The notes under the pieces are model-generated. The model ran no database searches. It was given only the letters and a program-made list of their open reading frames with translations, and was not told the DNA's origin. This document shows positions 1-9,000 of a stretch of DNA of 64,000 bases, in pieces. The DNA lies in contig CAKRTS010000018.1 of the NCBI GenBank assembly GCA_934402315.1, forward strand, positions 16,813 through 80,812, read 5' to 3'. Numbering within the stretch: position 1 is the stretch's first letter; each line of letters opens with the position of its first letter. The position numbers were made by a program, and so were the translations under genes. Origin of the DNA: an uncultured Acetatifactor sp. Lineage in GTDB: Bacteria > Bacillota > Clostridia > Lachnospirales > Lachnospiraceae.

Positions 1-1
1 G

Positions 2-736
2 ATCATTGTCAGCAGACTGCTGAATGAATATAAGGTGGAGGTTGATCTGTCCCAGCCGAAGGTTGCCTACAGGGAGACGATCAAGAAGCAGTCGGATGTA
101 GAATATAAGTACAAAAAGCAGTCCGGCGGACACGGACAGTACGGACATGTCAAGATGCGCTTCGGGCCGTCCGGTGATCTGGAGCAGCCCTATGTATTCG
201 AGCAGGAGGTAGTCGGCGGCGCCGTGCCGAAGAATTTCTATCCCGCGGTGGAAAAGGGTCTGCAGGAATCCGTGGTGAAAGGGCCGCTCGCGGCTTACCC
301 GGTTGTCGGCGTGAAGGCAGTCCTGTATGACGGCTCCTATCATCCGGTGGATTCCTCCGAGCAGGCGTTTAAGATGGCTACGATCCAGGCGTTCAAGAAG
401 GGCTTTATGGAGGCGCACCCGGTGCTGCTTGAGCCGATCATGAGCCTCAAGGTGACGGTGCCTGAGAATTATACCGGAGACATCATGGGTGATCTGAACA
501 AGAGAAGAGGTCGTGTGCTGGGAATGAATCCCGCACCGGGCGGAAAACAGATCATCGAGGCGGAGGTGCCGATGAGCTGCCTGTTCGGCTACTGTACGGA
601 TCTTCGTTCCATCACCGGCGGAAGAGGAGACTATTCCTATGAATTTGCCCGCTATGAGCAGACTCCCTCGGATGTACAGGAGAAGGAGGTTGCGGCAAGG
701 GCAGCCAAGGTGGCGGAAAACAACGCTGCGGAGTAA
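2..736 (+). CDS. Elongation factor G-like translational GTPase, C-terminal part (cut by window start)
   Basis: The frame is open from base 2, so the true start lies before the window. The 244 residues seen match the C-terminal half of the EF-G family: domain IV with the SGGHGQYGHV motif near residue 40 and the GYPVV-like segment AAYPVVGVKAVLYDGSYHPV, then domain V with GDIMGDLNKRRGRVLGM and the LRSITGGRG loop. EF-G moves tRNA and mRNA through the ribosome; the GTPase domain that would prove activity is outside the window. Several positions differ from canonical EF-G (PMSCLFGYCTDLRSITGG in place of PLSEMFGYATDLRS), so a paralogue of the FusA2 type is more likely than the housekeeping copy, which normally sits with rpsL, rpsG and tuf. 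Here the next gene is leuS behind its own promoter. Confidence 0.85.
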   Translation: MIVSRLLNEYKVEVDLSQPKVAYRETIKKQSDVEYKYKKQSGGHGQYGHVKMRFGPSGDLEQPYVFEQEVVGGAVPKNFYPAVEKGLQESVVKGPLAAYPVVGVKAVLYDGSYHPVDSSEQAFKMATIQAFKKGFMEAHPVLLEPIMSLKVTVPENYTGDIMGDLNKRRGRVLGMNPAPGGKQIIEAEVPMSCLFGYCTDLRSITGGRGDYSYEFARYEQTPSDVQEKEVAARAAKVAENNAAE

Positions 737-754
737 AATTAATTCCGCGATTGC

Positions 755-783
755 TTGACAGCGCAGGAGAAACACGTTAAAAT
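755..783 (+). promoter_or_regulatory. Sigma-A promoter for the leuS T-box transcript
   Basis: TTGACA at 755-760, a 17-base spacer and TAAAAT at 778-783. Initiation near base 790 would place the whole T-box leader in the transcript. It lies 18 bases after the EF-G-like stop codon. Confidence 0.75.
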
Positions 784-787
784 AAGC

Positions 788-1088
788 AATAGTTTTCAAT
801 AGGAAAAGCGTTGATGAGGAGTAGTAAGCATATCGGACTTTCAGAGAGCCGTCGGCGGGTGCGAGACGGCAGCGAGATATTCCCAACTGGCCTCGGAGTT
901 CCTTTCGTGAAGCATATGTCTCTGCGGAAACAGGGAATTTGTGTGTAGGGGAGGACGGCGGACACCGTTATCAGTTACAAAGTGCATATGGCGGGCGCGG
1001 CATAAGCTGCGCGGGTGACGTCATATGAAATAGAGTGGTACCACGGAACAAAGCCCTTTCGTCTCTATACAGACGAGAGGGCTTTATG
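788..1088 (+). promoter_or_regulatory. T-box leader (tRNA-Leu sensing) of leuS
   Basis: The roughly 300-base leader has T-box landmarks. GATGAGGAGTAGTAA near 812 opens Stem I, followed by AGAGAGCCG (about 843-851) and the GGTGCGAGAC apical part. The T-box sequence GTGGTACCACGG lies at 1035-1046. It is followed directly by a terminator hairpin with arms 1050-1064 and 1071-1085 (one mismatch) and only a short T run. A CTC triplet followed by G at 892-894 is a possible Leu specifier, but I have not folded the RNA. Known role of the class: uncharged tRNA pairs with the specifier and the T-box bulge and prevents termination, raising synthetase expression during leucine shortage. Confidence 0.9.
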
Positions 1089-1105
1089 TGTAAGGAGGAA
1101 AAGTT

Positions 1106-3517
1106 ATGGCAGTACCGTACAACCATCACGAGGTGGAGACAAAGTGGCAGAAGGTCTGGGATGATGAAAAGGCATTCAAGACATCCGATGACTATTCAAA
1201 GCCGAAGTATTATGCACTGGTGGAATTCCCTTATCCGTCAGGTCAGGGACTTCATGTGGGACATCCCAGACCCTATACCGCGCTGGATATTGTGGCGAGA
1301 AAGAGAAGAATGCAGGGATATAATGTGCTCTATCCCATGGGCTGGGACGCATTCGGACTTCCCACGGAGAACTATGCGATCAAGAATCACATCCATCCCA
1401 GAATTGTGACAAAGAACAATGTGGAGCATTTCAAGAACCAGCTTCACTCTCTGGGCTATTCCTTTGACTGGGACAGAGAGATCAACACGACCGACACGGA
1501 ATACTATAAGTGGACGCAGTGGATTTTCTTAAAGCTGTTCAAGGCAGGACTTGCCTATAAGACGGAAATGCCGATCAACTGGTGTACCTCCTGTAAGGTC
1601 GGACTTGCGAACGAGGAGGTTGTGAACGGTGTCTGCGAGCGCTGCGGATCAGAGGTTGTCCGGAAGGTGAAGAGCCAGTGGATGCTGAAAATCACAGAGT
1701 ATGCGGACAAGCTGCTGCAGGGACTGGACACGGTAGATTACATTGAACGCGTCAAGGTATCGCAGAGAAACTGGATCGGGAAGTCCACCGGTGCGGAAGT
1801 GGATTTCACACTGACGGGCAAGGAGGATAAGCTCCGCATCTACACGACGAGACCGGATACCCTGTTCGGCGCGACTTATATGGTTGTCTCCCCGGAGCAT
1901 CCGATCATCGATAAGTACAAGGATGAAATCAGGAATTATGACGCTCTCGTGGCTTACAGGGAGCAGGCGGCGAAGAAGTCTGACTTTGAGCGTACCGAGC
2001 TTGCGAAGGATAAGACCGGAGTACAGATCGACGGACTGACTGCGACAAATCCCGTGAATGGCAAGGAGATTCCGATCTGGATTTCGGACTATGTGCTGAT
2101 GACCTACGGAACCGGTGCAATCATGGCGGTTCCCGCACATGATGAGAGAGACTGGGACTTTGCAAAGAAATTTGACCTCCCGATCATCGAGGTCGTTGCG
2201 GGAAGCCCTGTCAGCGTACAGGAGCAGGTATATACCGATGTTGCGACGGGAACGCTGGTAAATTCCGACTTCCTGAACGGACTGTCTGTGGCGGACGCAA
2301 AGCAGAAGATCATTGCTTTCCTCGAGGAGAAGGGCATCGGCCACAGCAAGACCAACTTCAAGCTCCGCGACTGGGTATTCTCCAGACAGCGTTACTGGGG
2401 AGAGCCGATTCCGATTGTAAAGTGTGAGAAGTGCGGCTATGTGCCGCTTGACGAGAGCGAGCTTCCGCTGGAGCTGCCGGAGGTGGAGTCCTATGAGCCT
2501 ACGGACAACGGCGAGTCTCCGCTGGCATCCATGACAGACTGGGTAAATACAACCTGTCCCTGCTGTGGAGGCCCGGCAAAGCGTGAGACGGATACCATGC
2601 CCCAGTGGGCAGGTTCTTCCTGGTACTTCCTGCGCTATACCGATCCGCATAACACAGAGGCGCTTGCAAGCAAGGAAGCCATGAACTACTGGCTTCCGGT
2701 CGACTGGTACAACGGCGGCATGGAGCATACGACACTGCACCTGCTCTACTCCCGTTTCTGGCACAGATTCCTCTATGACCAGGGCGTTGTTCCCTGTCCG
2801 GAACCGTACCAGAAGAGAACCAGCCACGGCATGATTCTCGGCTCTAACGGAGAGAAGATGTCGAAGTCCAGAGGAAATGTAGTCAACCCGGATGACATTG
2901 TGAGAGAATACGGCGCAGATACCCTGCGTACCTACGAGATGTTCATCGGCGCGTTTGACCTGAGCGCCGCATGGAGTGAGGACGGCGTGAAGGGCTGCAG
3001 AAGATTTCTTGAGCGTGTCTGGAAGCTGCAGGATATTCTGACGGACGGTGACGGCTACAGCGCAGAGCTGGAGACGAAGATGCACCAGACCATCAAGAAA
3101 GTCTCCTCCGATTACGAGAATCTGAAGTATAACACGGCAATCGCTGCCATGATGGCGCTGATTAATGAATTCTATAAGAAGGGCTCTGTCACAAAGGGCG
3201 AGTACAAGACACTGCTGACGCTGTTAAACCCGGTAGCACCGCACATCACGGAGGAACTGTGGCAGGCAGCAGGCTATGGAGGAAGGGTATACCAGACAGC
3301 ATGGCCGGAGTACGACGAGGCGAAGACAGAGGAGAGCACGGTAGAGATCGCTGTTCAGGTCAACGGAAAGATCAGAGTGACAATTTCCGTTCCGAAGGAT
3401 ATCGACAAGGATGCGGCAATCGCTGCTGCGAAGGAAGCTCTGGGAGATAAGCTGACCGGAAACATTGTGAAGGAAATTTATGTTCCCGGACGTATTGTCA
3501 ATATTGTTGCAAAATAA
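1106..3517 (+). CDS. leuS: Leucyl-tRNA synthetase
   Basis: Charges tRNA-Leu with leucine in the cytoplasm. The 803-residue length is the usual bacterial LeuRS size. The class I signature HVGHPRPYT (HIGH-type) is near residue 49 and [10 protein letters not shown] near residue 584. Between them lie the CP1 editing domain ([15 protein letters not shown]) and a zinc-binding segment with paired CxxC motifs (CTSCKVG, CERCG). LeuRS families are recognised by the [16 protein letters not shown] block, present near residue 500. The start at 1106 is fixed by AAGGAGG at 1092-1098. Its own T-box leader (788-1088) sets regulation by leucyl-tRNA charging. Confidence 0.98.
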   Translation: MAVPYNHHEVETKWQKVWDDEKAFKTSDDYSKPKYYALVEFPYPSGQGLHVGHPRPYTALDIVARKRRMQGYNVLYPMGWDAFGLPTENYAIKNHIHPRIVTKNNVEHFKNQLHSLGYSFDWDREINTTDTEYYKWTQWIFLKLFKAGLAYKTEMPINWCTSCKVGLANEEVVNGVCERCGSEVVRKVKSQWMLKITEYADKLLQGLDTVDYIERVKVSQRNWIGKSTGAEVDFTLTGKEDKLRIYTTRPDTLFGATYMVVSPEHPIIDKYKDEIRNYDALVAYREQAAKKSDFERTELAKDKTGVQIDGLTATNPVNGKEIPIWISDYVLMTYGTGAIMAVPAHDERDWDFAKKFDLPIIEVVAGSPVSVQEQVYTDVATGTLVNSDFLNGLSVADAKQKIIAFLEEKGIGHSKTNFKLRDWVFSRQRYWGEPIPIVKCEKCGYVPLDESELPLELPEVESYEPTDNGESPLASMTDWVNTTCPCCGGPAKRETDTMPQWAGSSWYFLRYTDPHNTEALASKEAMNYWLPVDWYNGGMEHTTLHLLYSRFWHRFLYDQGVVPCPEPYQKRTSHGMILGSNGEKMSKSRGNVVNPDDIVREYGADTLRTYEMFIGAFDLSAAWSEDGVKGCRRFLERVWKLQDILTDGDGYSAELETKMHQTIKKVSSDYENLKYNTAIAAMMALINEFYKKGSVTKGEYKTLLTLLNPVAPHITEELWQAAGYGGRVYQTAWPEYDEAKTEESTVEIAVQVNGKIRVTISVPKDIDKDAAIAAAKEALGDKLTGNIVKEIYVPGRIVNIVAK

Positions 3518-3526
3518 GTTGTAAAT

Positions 3527-3590
3527 AAAACCGTGTGGATCCCATATCCGGCGCAGGCACCGGAGGAGGATCTACACGGTTTTCTGTTTT
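3527..3590. terminator. Bidirectional terminator between leuS and the minus-strand pair
   Basis: Arms 3527-3542 (AAAACCGTGTGGATCC) and 3568-3583 pair with one G-U wobble, and an inner TCCGG/CCGGA pair extends the structure. A-rich and T-rich flanks on both sides fit use from both strands, which suits the convergent genes. Confidence 0.8.
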
Positions 3591-3863
3591 CTATTTCTTT
3601 GTCTTTTCCAGAAGTTTGTCGATTTTGGAAAGCTCCTCCGCCGAGCTGTGCTTTCTGATCGCGGCGATCGCCGCATTCATTTCCTGCGGGGTAAAGGTCA
3701 GATTTTCCTGCTTTGCTCTCTTTAACATCGGCATCATGAACGTCATCATTTCCTTCTGGCTCTTTCCGTGTCCCTCGTCAAACATTTTTCCGAGAAAGTC
3801 CAGCTTTTTCTGGGGGATGTCCTTGACAAGCGGATCGGACATCCATTCGGGTCTCTGGCTCAT
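3591..3863 (-). CDS. Small conserved-looking hypothetical protein (90 aa)
   Basis: I do not recognise this family. The 90-residue protein is charged, helical in appearance and lacks a signal peptide or membrane segment. It is rich in Met and Lys (KEMMTFMMPMLKRAKQ) and ends in KLLEKTKK. The ribosome site GGAAAGGAG is embedded in the last codons of the upstream 163-residue gene, whose stop ends five bases before this start, so the two are almost certainly one translationally coupled unit. Both contain Met-rich helices, which suggests that they interact; that is inference. The shared bidirectional terminator with leuS lies just downstream. Confidence 0.7.
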   Translation of the reverse strand: MSQRPEWMSDPLVKDIPQKKLDFLGKMFDEGHGKSQKEMMTFMMPMLKRAKQENLTFTPQEMNAAIAAIRKHSSAEELSKIDKLLEKTKK

Positions 3864-3868
3864 TTTTG

Positions 3869-4360
3869 TTACGTCTCCTTTCCAAACATTGAAAAAAGCG
3901 CTGACATATCCGCGCCGGGCATACCTGTCATGCCGGACAGAAGGTCTGCGGCATTATCTCCGCCGAAGCCCTCGGGGAACAGCTCCTTCATCATCTGCAT
4001 CATTTCCATCATATCCTTCATCCGGGAGAGATTGGAAAGCATGGATTTCATGCCCTCGATCCTCTCGCGTTCAGCCTGGTTCCCATAGGGGAGCAGTTCG
4101 TCGAGAAGCTCCAGCGTACCGGTCTGATCGCCTGAAAAAAAGTCCACGGACAGCTTCTTCCCGGCGTTCCGGGCACAGACGGCGGACGGAAGACTGCGCA
4201 GATGCCAGGCATGCTGCAGCTCCAGATATTTGATATAGATAGCGAAAATTCCCTGTTGTTCCGGAGGAATCCATGAGAACAGTATTTTCAGCATCTGAAT
4301 CCGGTTGGTGGTAAAAGCTGCATCAAATGCTGAGATCAGACATGTTCCCTTATCCTCCAT
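3869..4360 (-). CDS. Hypothetical protein with Met-rich C-terminal helix (163 aa)
   Basis: No family recognised. The N-terminal half (residues 1-95) looks like a compact helical domain with aromatic positions (ILFSWIPPEQQGIFAIYIKYLEL). The C-terminal part holds a Met-rich run (RMKDMMEMMQMMKELFPEG) and a flexible Gly/Met tail. There is no signal peptide or membrane segment. RBS-like AAAGGCGG lies seven bases before the ATG. On the minus strand, CATAAGATA (plus-strand 4395-4403) fits the sporulation sigma E/K -10 pattern CATANNNTA, so mother-cell expression is possible but unproven. First gene of a two-gene unit with the 90-residue protein. Confidence 0.65.
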   Translation of the reverse strand: MEDKGTCLISAFDAAFTTNRIQMLKILFSWIPPEQQGIFAIYIKYLELQHAWHLRSLPSAVCARNAGKKLSVDFFSGDQTGTLELLDELLPYGNQAERERIEGMKSMLSNLSRMKDMMEMMQMMKELFPEGFGGDNAADLLSGMTGMPGADMSALFSMFGKET

Positions 4361-4394
4361 GCTGCTACCGCCTTTCTGAAAGCTTTTGTTATTC

Positions 4395-4403
4395 TATCTT
4401 ATG
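4395..4403 (-). promoter_or_regulatory. Possible sporulation-sigma -10 element for the 163/90 aa gene pair
   Basis: Minus-strand CATAAGATA fits CATANNNTA, the -10 of sigma K and close to that of sigma E. CATA lies 16 bases further upstream, only loosely like a sigma E -35. Such a short pattern can arise by chance. Confidence 0.3.
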
Positions 4404-4430
4404 TGGCGGCAGAAGGGCTTATGTATCCAT

Positions 4431-4458
4431 TGAAAACAGGCTCCGTGGGGAGCCTGCC
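4431..4458 (-). terminator. Terminator of the Cys-rich mini-protein gene
   Basis: Perfect 8-bp stem, CAGGCTCC (4437-4444) and GGAGCCTG (4449-4456), with a 4-base loop. It is followed on the minus strand by a T run (plus-strand AAAA at 4433-4436). Confidence 0.75.
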
Positions 4459-4477
4459 TTCAGAGATGGATAGGAAT

Positions 4478-4750
4478 TTAGTTGCAGCCGCAGCCACAGC
4501 CGAATCCGTTGCCGTTGCCGCAGAAGCAGGAGAGCAGAAGGATCCAGATGATCCAATCGCAGCATCCGTTGTTTCCGCCGCCGAGAATGCCGCAGCCATT
4601 GTTTCCGCAGCCGTTGTTACCGCCGCAGCCGCCACAGAAGAACAGCAGCAGGATAATCCAGATACAGCTGTTGCATCCATTGTTGTTCTGTGCGCCAGCA
4701 CATCCGCAGGAATCGTTACATCCGCAGTTGGTAGCAGTCAAATCACTCAT
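4478..4750 (-). CDS. Cys/Gly/Asn-rich mini-protein, spore-coat-like
   Basis: A 90-residue protein of extreme composition: many Cys, Gly and Asn in CGCN, NNGCG and CGGCGG runs around two hydrophobic stretches, CIWIILLLFFCGG (about residues 29-41) and WIIWILLLSCFCG (about 66-78). The repeat-like layout is Cys-rich block, hydrophobic segment, Cys/Gly/Asn block, hydrophobic segment, Cys-rich tail. Similar Lachnospiraceae proteins carry the uninformative label chorion-class high-cysteine protein, and YjcZ/SscA-type coat proteins also combine Gly/Cys with a short hydrophobic helix; I recall this and have not searched. GGAGG lies eight bases before the ATG, and the gene has its own promoter and terminator, so it is a real gene despite its odd composition. 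A spore-envelope or metal-binding role is inference. Confidence 0.8.
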   Translation of the reverse strand: MSDLTATNCGCNDSCGCAGAQNNNGCNSCIWIILLLFFCGGCGGNNGCGNNGCGILGGGNNGCCDWIIWILLLSCFCGNGNGFGCGCGCN

Positions 4751-4782
4751 TTTAGTGCCTCCAAAATGTTTGTTTTATGGTT

Positions 4783-4811
4783 TATTGTATGCACCCCTGC
4801 CTGTCAATGTT
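4783..4811 (-). promoter_or_regulatory. Candidate sigma K-type promoter of the Cys-rich mini-protein
   Basis: On the minus strand, AACA (plus-strand 4808-4811), 16 bases, then CATACAATA (plus-strand 4783-4791). This matches the Bacillus sigma K pattern AC-N16-CATANNNTA, used for late coat genes. A TTGACA also occurs within the spacer, but no good sigma A -10 follows it at 17 bases (TAAACC). Confidence 0.5.
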
Positions 4812-4824
4812 TCATACAAAATGC

Positions 4825-4852
4825 TTGCATTAATTCTAATATGTATTAAAAT
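4825..4852 (+). promoter_or_regulatory. Promoter of the sortase-surface protein unit
   Basis: TTGCAT at 4825-4830, a 16-base spacer and TAAAAT at 4847-4852, 34 bases before the sortase start. It is divergent from the Cys-rich gene promoter. Confidence 0.5.
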
Positions 4853-4886
4853 AGAAAGGGGATAAATTTAAGTATAAGGGATTGCC

Positions 4887-6074
4887 ATGACACAAAAGGA
4901 TTTTACAGTAGAGGGCAGACAGTTCCGAACGGAAAGCGATTATGCCCGGGCGCTGCATGACAAGAAAATAATTGACAGGCTGCGCAACGAAACGGACTGG
5001 AACAGCCGGGGCGAGCTGGACAGGCTGAAAAGTGAACTTAAAGCGGGAAAATACAGGTTTCTGACGCTTCTGGGCGAGGACTTTGCCGAGGAGGTTCAGG
5101 AGGCGCTGCAAAGACTGCCTGCGGTGTCCAGAAGAGCCATGAGGAAGACAGCCGGGAAGAATACAGGACAGAGAAAACCGCAGCCGAAGAACGGCAGAAA
5201 GCCACAGAAAAAGAAACCGAGAGATGATGTTGCAGCCTCTGCCGAGATGGATGCCTTTGTAAAGCTGGAACTGAAACGGCAGGAGAAGCGCAGGAAGCTG
5301 ACGATTGCCCTGTGCAGTCTGGTCGCGGTCAGCTGTCTCGGGTATTTCGGGGTATATTCCTGGTATATCTACAGAACCGATCAGCGCAACCAGCAGCTGA
5401 TTGATCTGAAAAACCAGACGGTGGAAACCACACCGGCGCCATCCGTGGAGAGCGGCCCGCAGTACACGCTGGATGAGGCTCCGGAGGCCAGAGAAGTATT
5501 GGATGAGTATAAAAATTTATTAAATAAGAATAAAAAGCTAATCGGATGGCTGAAAATTGACGATACAAATATAGATTTCCCTGTCATGCAGACTTCGGAC
5601 AATGAATACTATCTCAATCATAATCTGAATCAGGAGTATGACAGAAACGGGACAATCTTTATGGATAAGGATTGTGATGTCCTTAAGCCCAGTACAAATT
5701 ACATAATTTACGGACATCATATGAAAAGCGGAAAGATGTTCGGCAAGCTGGACAAGTACCAGGATCAGGAATACTGCGAGGAGCATAAGTACATTCAGTT
5801 TGATACCATCTATGAGAAGGGAACCTACGAGGTCATGTATGTGTTCCGCTCGAGGGTGTACAGCGAAGAGGAAATTGTTTTCAAATATTATCAGTTTATA
5901 GATGCAGACGGTGAGCAGCAGTTTGATTCTTATATGGAAGAAATGGCGTCCATGTCGCTCTTTGACACGGGAGTGACGGCAGAGTACGGCGATCAGCTTC
6001 TGACACTGTCCACCTGCGACTATCAGGAGAAAAACGGTCGTTTTGTGGTAGTTGCAAAGAAGATAAAGGAGTAG
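4887..6074 (+). CDS. srtB: Class B sortase
   Basis: A transpeptidase that cleaves sorting signals and anchors surface proteins outside the membrane. The 395-residue chain has an unusually long cytoplasmic N-terminus (about 135 residues, Lys/Arg-rich: GKNTGQRKPQPKNGRKPQKKKP), one membrane helix at about 140-160, then the sortase beta-barrel. The catalytic triad is visible: His in YGHHM (H277), Cys in LSTCDY (C377) and Arg in NGRFVVVAKK (R385). LIGWLKIDDTNIDFPVMQ and TIFMDKDCD are SrtB family blocks. Typical SrtB enzymes are about 240 residues, so the extra N-terminal region is notable. The next gene, whose ATG lies 5 bases after this stop, ends in a TPKTGD sorting signal and is the obvious substrate. 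Confidence 0.93.
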   Translation: MTQKDFTVEGRQFRTESDYARALHDKKIIDRLRNETDWNSRGELDRLKSELKAGKYRFLTLLGEDFAEEVQEALQRLPAVSRRAMRKTAGKNTGQRKPQPKNGRKPQKKKPRDDVAASAEMDAFVKLELKRQEKRRKLTIALCSLVAVSCLGYFGVYSWYIYRTDQRNQQLIDLKNQTVETTPAPSVESGPQYTLDEAPEAREVLDEYKNLLNKNKKLIGWLKIDDTNIDFPVMQTSDNEYYLNHNLNQEYDRNGTIFMDKDCDVLKPSTNYIIYGHHMKSGKMFGKLDKYQDQEYCEEHKYIQFDTIYEKGTYEVMYVFRSRVYSEEEIVFKYYQFIDADGEQQFDSYMEEMASMSLFDTGVTAEYGDQLLTLSTCDYQEKNGRFVVVAKKIKE

Positions 6075-6079
6075 TGACA

Positions 6080-9000
6080 ATGACAAACATTGTGAAGAAA
6101 AAGACAAGAAGATTGAAAAGATCGATCCGCAGGACACTGGGAACCCTGTTTCTGGTATCGGCGCTTGTGGTGGCGGCGATTCCGACAGACGGGCTCAGAC
6201 AGGTTCAGGCGGATCCGGCAAATTCGGTAGGTTACCAATCTGATCTGACATGGGATCAGCAGATAAAGACGCAGGACAAATCCAAGATCCCGCTGATTGA
6301 TGTCAATGAGCAGAACATTTTCACGAATGAGGACGGTGTGTTCCGGTTTGCCTATGTCAGAGAGTCCGCGGACAGTTCTAATTACATTGCGGTCATTCTG
6401 GGCTACAGTGCCGGGAATCTGACGAATAATGCCCTCACGATCCCGGATACCGTGGATGCCTATGCAAAATACCAGAAGAATGATGGCTCCAACGGCGGCT
6501 ACGTGGCGGTGAGCCAGAGCAGAGAGCCGCTGTACTATGTCGCTACGGAGAGAGAAGAGATCATTGATGTTTCCACCGGAGATGCTACAGGAACGTTCAC
6601 GGATCCCGTGCTCATGCCCTGTTCAAGAGAAGACAGGAAATGGAATCGGGCTGCAGCCTTGAATACGTTCTATTACAGAGATGATAGTGCGACGGCAAAC
6701 GATGCGACGGCTGCGGTCGGAACCGCTTACCAATTGAAGGATGGAAGCGTCTATGTCAGAACGGACGAGGAGACGCATCAGTGGATCCGTAAGCAGACAG
6801 TTGCCTATATCGGTAACCAGTATCTGACAGCATACACCGGCGGAACGACCAGCATGGACAACGGAAAGGTTGTCAGGGAATGGGTGGTTGCAGACGGCGC
6901 AGTAAATACTGATGAGTCAAAGGGCGTCTTTGCCGGAAACAACAATATCGTCCGGCTGACGATCGGCGAGAACCTGAAGGGTATCGGAAACTATGCCTTT
7001 TACAGCTGTGCGAACCTTGAGTATGTCAAGTTCGGAAACGGTCTGGAGGAGGTCGGAAAATATGCCTTCGCAAACTGTACGAACATGACGGAGATCGGTA
7101 TCGACTTCACGTCGAACCTGACCTATATTTCGGATTATACGTTTTGGAACTGCCGTTCGCTGCGCAGCTTCGCGGTTCCCAGTGGTGTCACGGCAATCTA
7201 CGACCACGCTTTTGAGGGCTGTACGGATCTCGGCAGAACCTCTGTGAGCGGTGTGCTTGATCTGACGGGCAGCGCACAGGGCAAGAAGGTCAATCTGGAA
7301 AAGATCGGCTATTCCGTATTCAAGAACTGTACCGGTCTGGCAGAGGTGATCTTCCCGGAGGCAATCGATAATTCCTCCGATGTGATCGATGTCAATAACT
7401 TCGAGGGCTGCAGCTCGCTGCTCCATGTCGGAGCACTGAGTCCTTACACGAGCTTTGGAGCTTCTCAGAGCACTTATACGGTTAAGGACTTTAAAGAGGA
7501 TGTACCTGATTCAATTTATTTCGAGGCAGCAGGAACTTCGGAGACACATGAGTTTACGAAGGCAAATGCCATTGCGTTCAAGTATTCGGACAAAGACCTG
7601 TATGAGATCATCATGCAGGAGACCAAGGTGGATGCAAGCGGAAATCCGATTCAGACCGGAACGGACAGTGAAGGCAATCCGATTTATGAGACTACTGAGG
7701 TTCTGTATCAGGTCAATTCCGCAAATGAACTGATTAACTTTACGATGCAGGATCGGGTGGCAGAGGTACAGATCCCTGTGGCAATCGGGCCTTACGGTGT
7801 ATCGGCGATCAATTCGGGCTGCTTCTCCGCAAACTGCTATCTGAAGAAGATCACGATACCTGCAACCGTGACAAGAATCAATGAGGGAGCTTTTAAGGGC
7901 TGCCATAATCTGGAGGATGTTATCTTTGCAAACGCGGGAAGCATCCAGTACATCGGACAGGATGCTTTCGCTACACAGGTCGTTAATCTGCATTCGGCAG
8001 GATGCCCGACAGAAAGCACCTATCTGAATGCGAAGCCGAAGCTGACTTTTACCGGAACAGTCGGCACAGGAATTGTTCCCTTTGACTATGCGATGAGCGC
8101 AAGCAGCTACATCAATGCGACGACACAGGGTTCACAGCCGAAGACCTTTATCACCTATTACAGCGGCTGGCCTACCAACCTCGAGATCCAGTACGAGGAG
8201 AATCCGGTCACAGGCAGCGGCGCGGCAACACTGGTCGGCTATCCTTCCTTCACGAAGCTTACCGGCGGTGAGTATACAAAGGCTGATTATCCCTATATGA
8301 CCTCAGATCTTCAGACGGCGGCGGTTGAGGCTGTTCAGGCATATCTGGATTGGCTGTCAAATCCGGCGACGGAGGTGGCGGCAAACCAGTGGGAGATCAT
8401 CAGAGCATCCCTGAATCCTGTGATTCCACAGGGTGTCAAGGCGGTTACACCGGGGCTGTTCAACGGTGCTGCAGTGACGGACGATGGCAATGGCGGATAC
8501 GATGTCACCAGGGCGGCAGGCACTTATGCGGATACGGATATCCAGACAATCACGTTTGTGGATCTTGCAGAGTACACACCCTATATGTTCGACGGATGTA
8601 CGGCTCTGACAACGATTTCCATCACGGGCGGTACCGCGAAGATGGATGATTATGCGTTTGCACTTAAGGATACGACATATACAGATAAAAATGGACTGAC
8701 AAACGACTATAAGCTGAGCAACTTCAATATGTCTGCGGGCGGCAGTGAGATCGGAAATTATGTTTTCGACAATAACCAGAATCTCACCAATGTCCTGATT
8801 TCGCCCAGCGTGACGACAATGGGGCTGCGTCCTTTCAGCAACTGTCCGAAGCTGCAGACAGTTGATTTTGGCGGCGGGCCGTATTTTGTGACAGACCGCT
8901 CCATTATTTACGGATTAAAGGATGGCTATAAGAATTTCATCGTACAGTGCCTTGAGAGCAGAGGATCGTTCGGTACCGCCGGGACGGTTGCGGCTTCTGA

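Noticed and set aside
1649..3085. 478-codon open frame antisense to leuS
   Set aside because: It lies wholly within a certain gene, has no ribosome site and its composition (His/Arg/Leu-rich) is typical of an antisense shadow.
4403..4849. Plus-strand Ala/Gln-rich frames opposite the Cys-rich gene
   Set aside because: They mirror the Cys/Gly/Asn codons of the minus-strand gene, which has a proper ribosome site, promoter and terminator.
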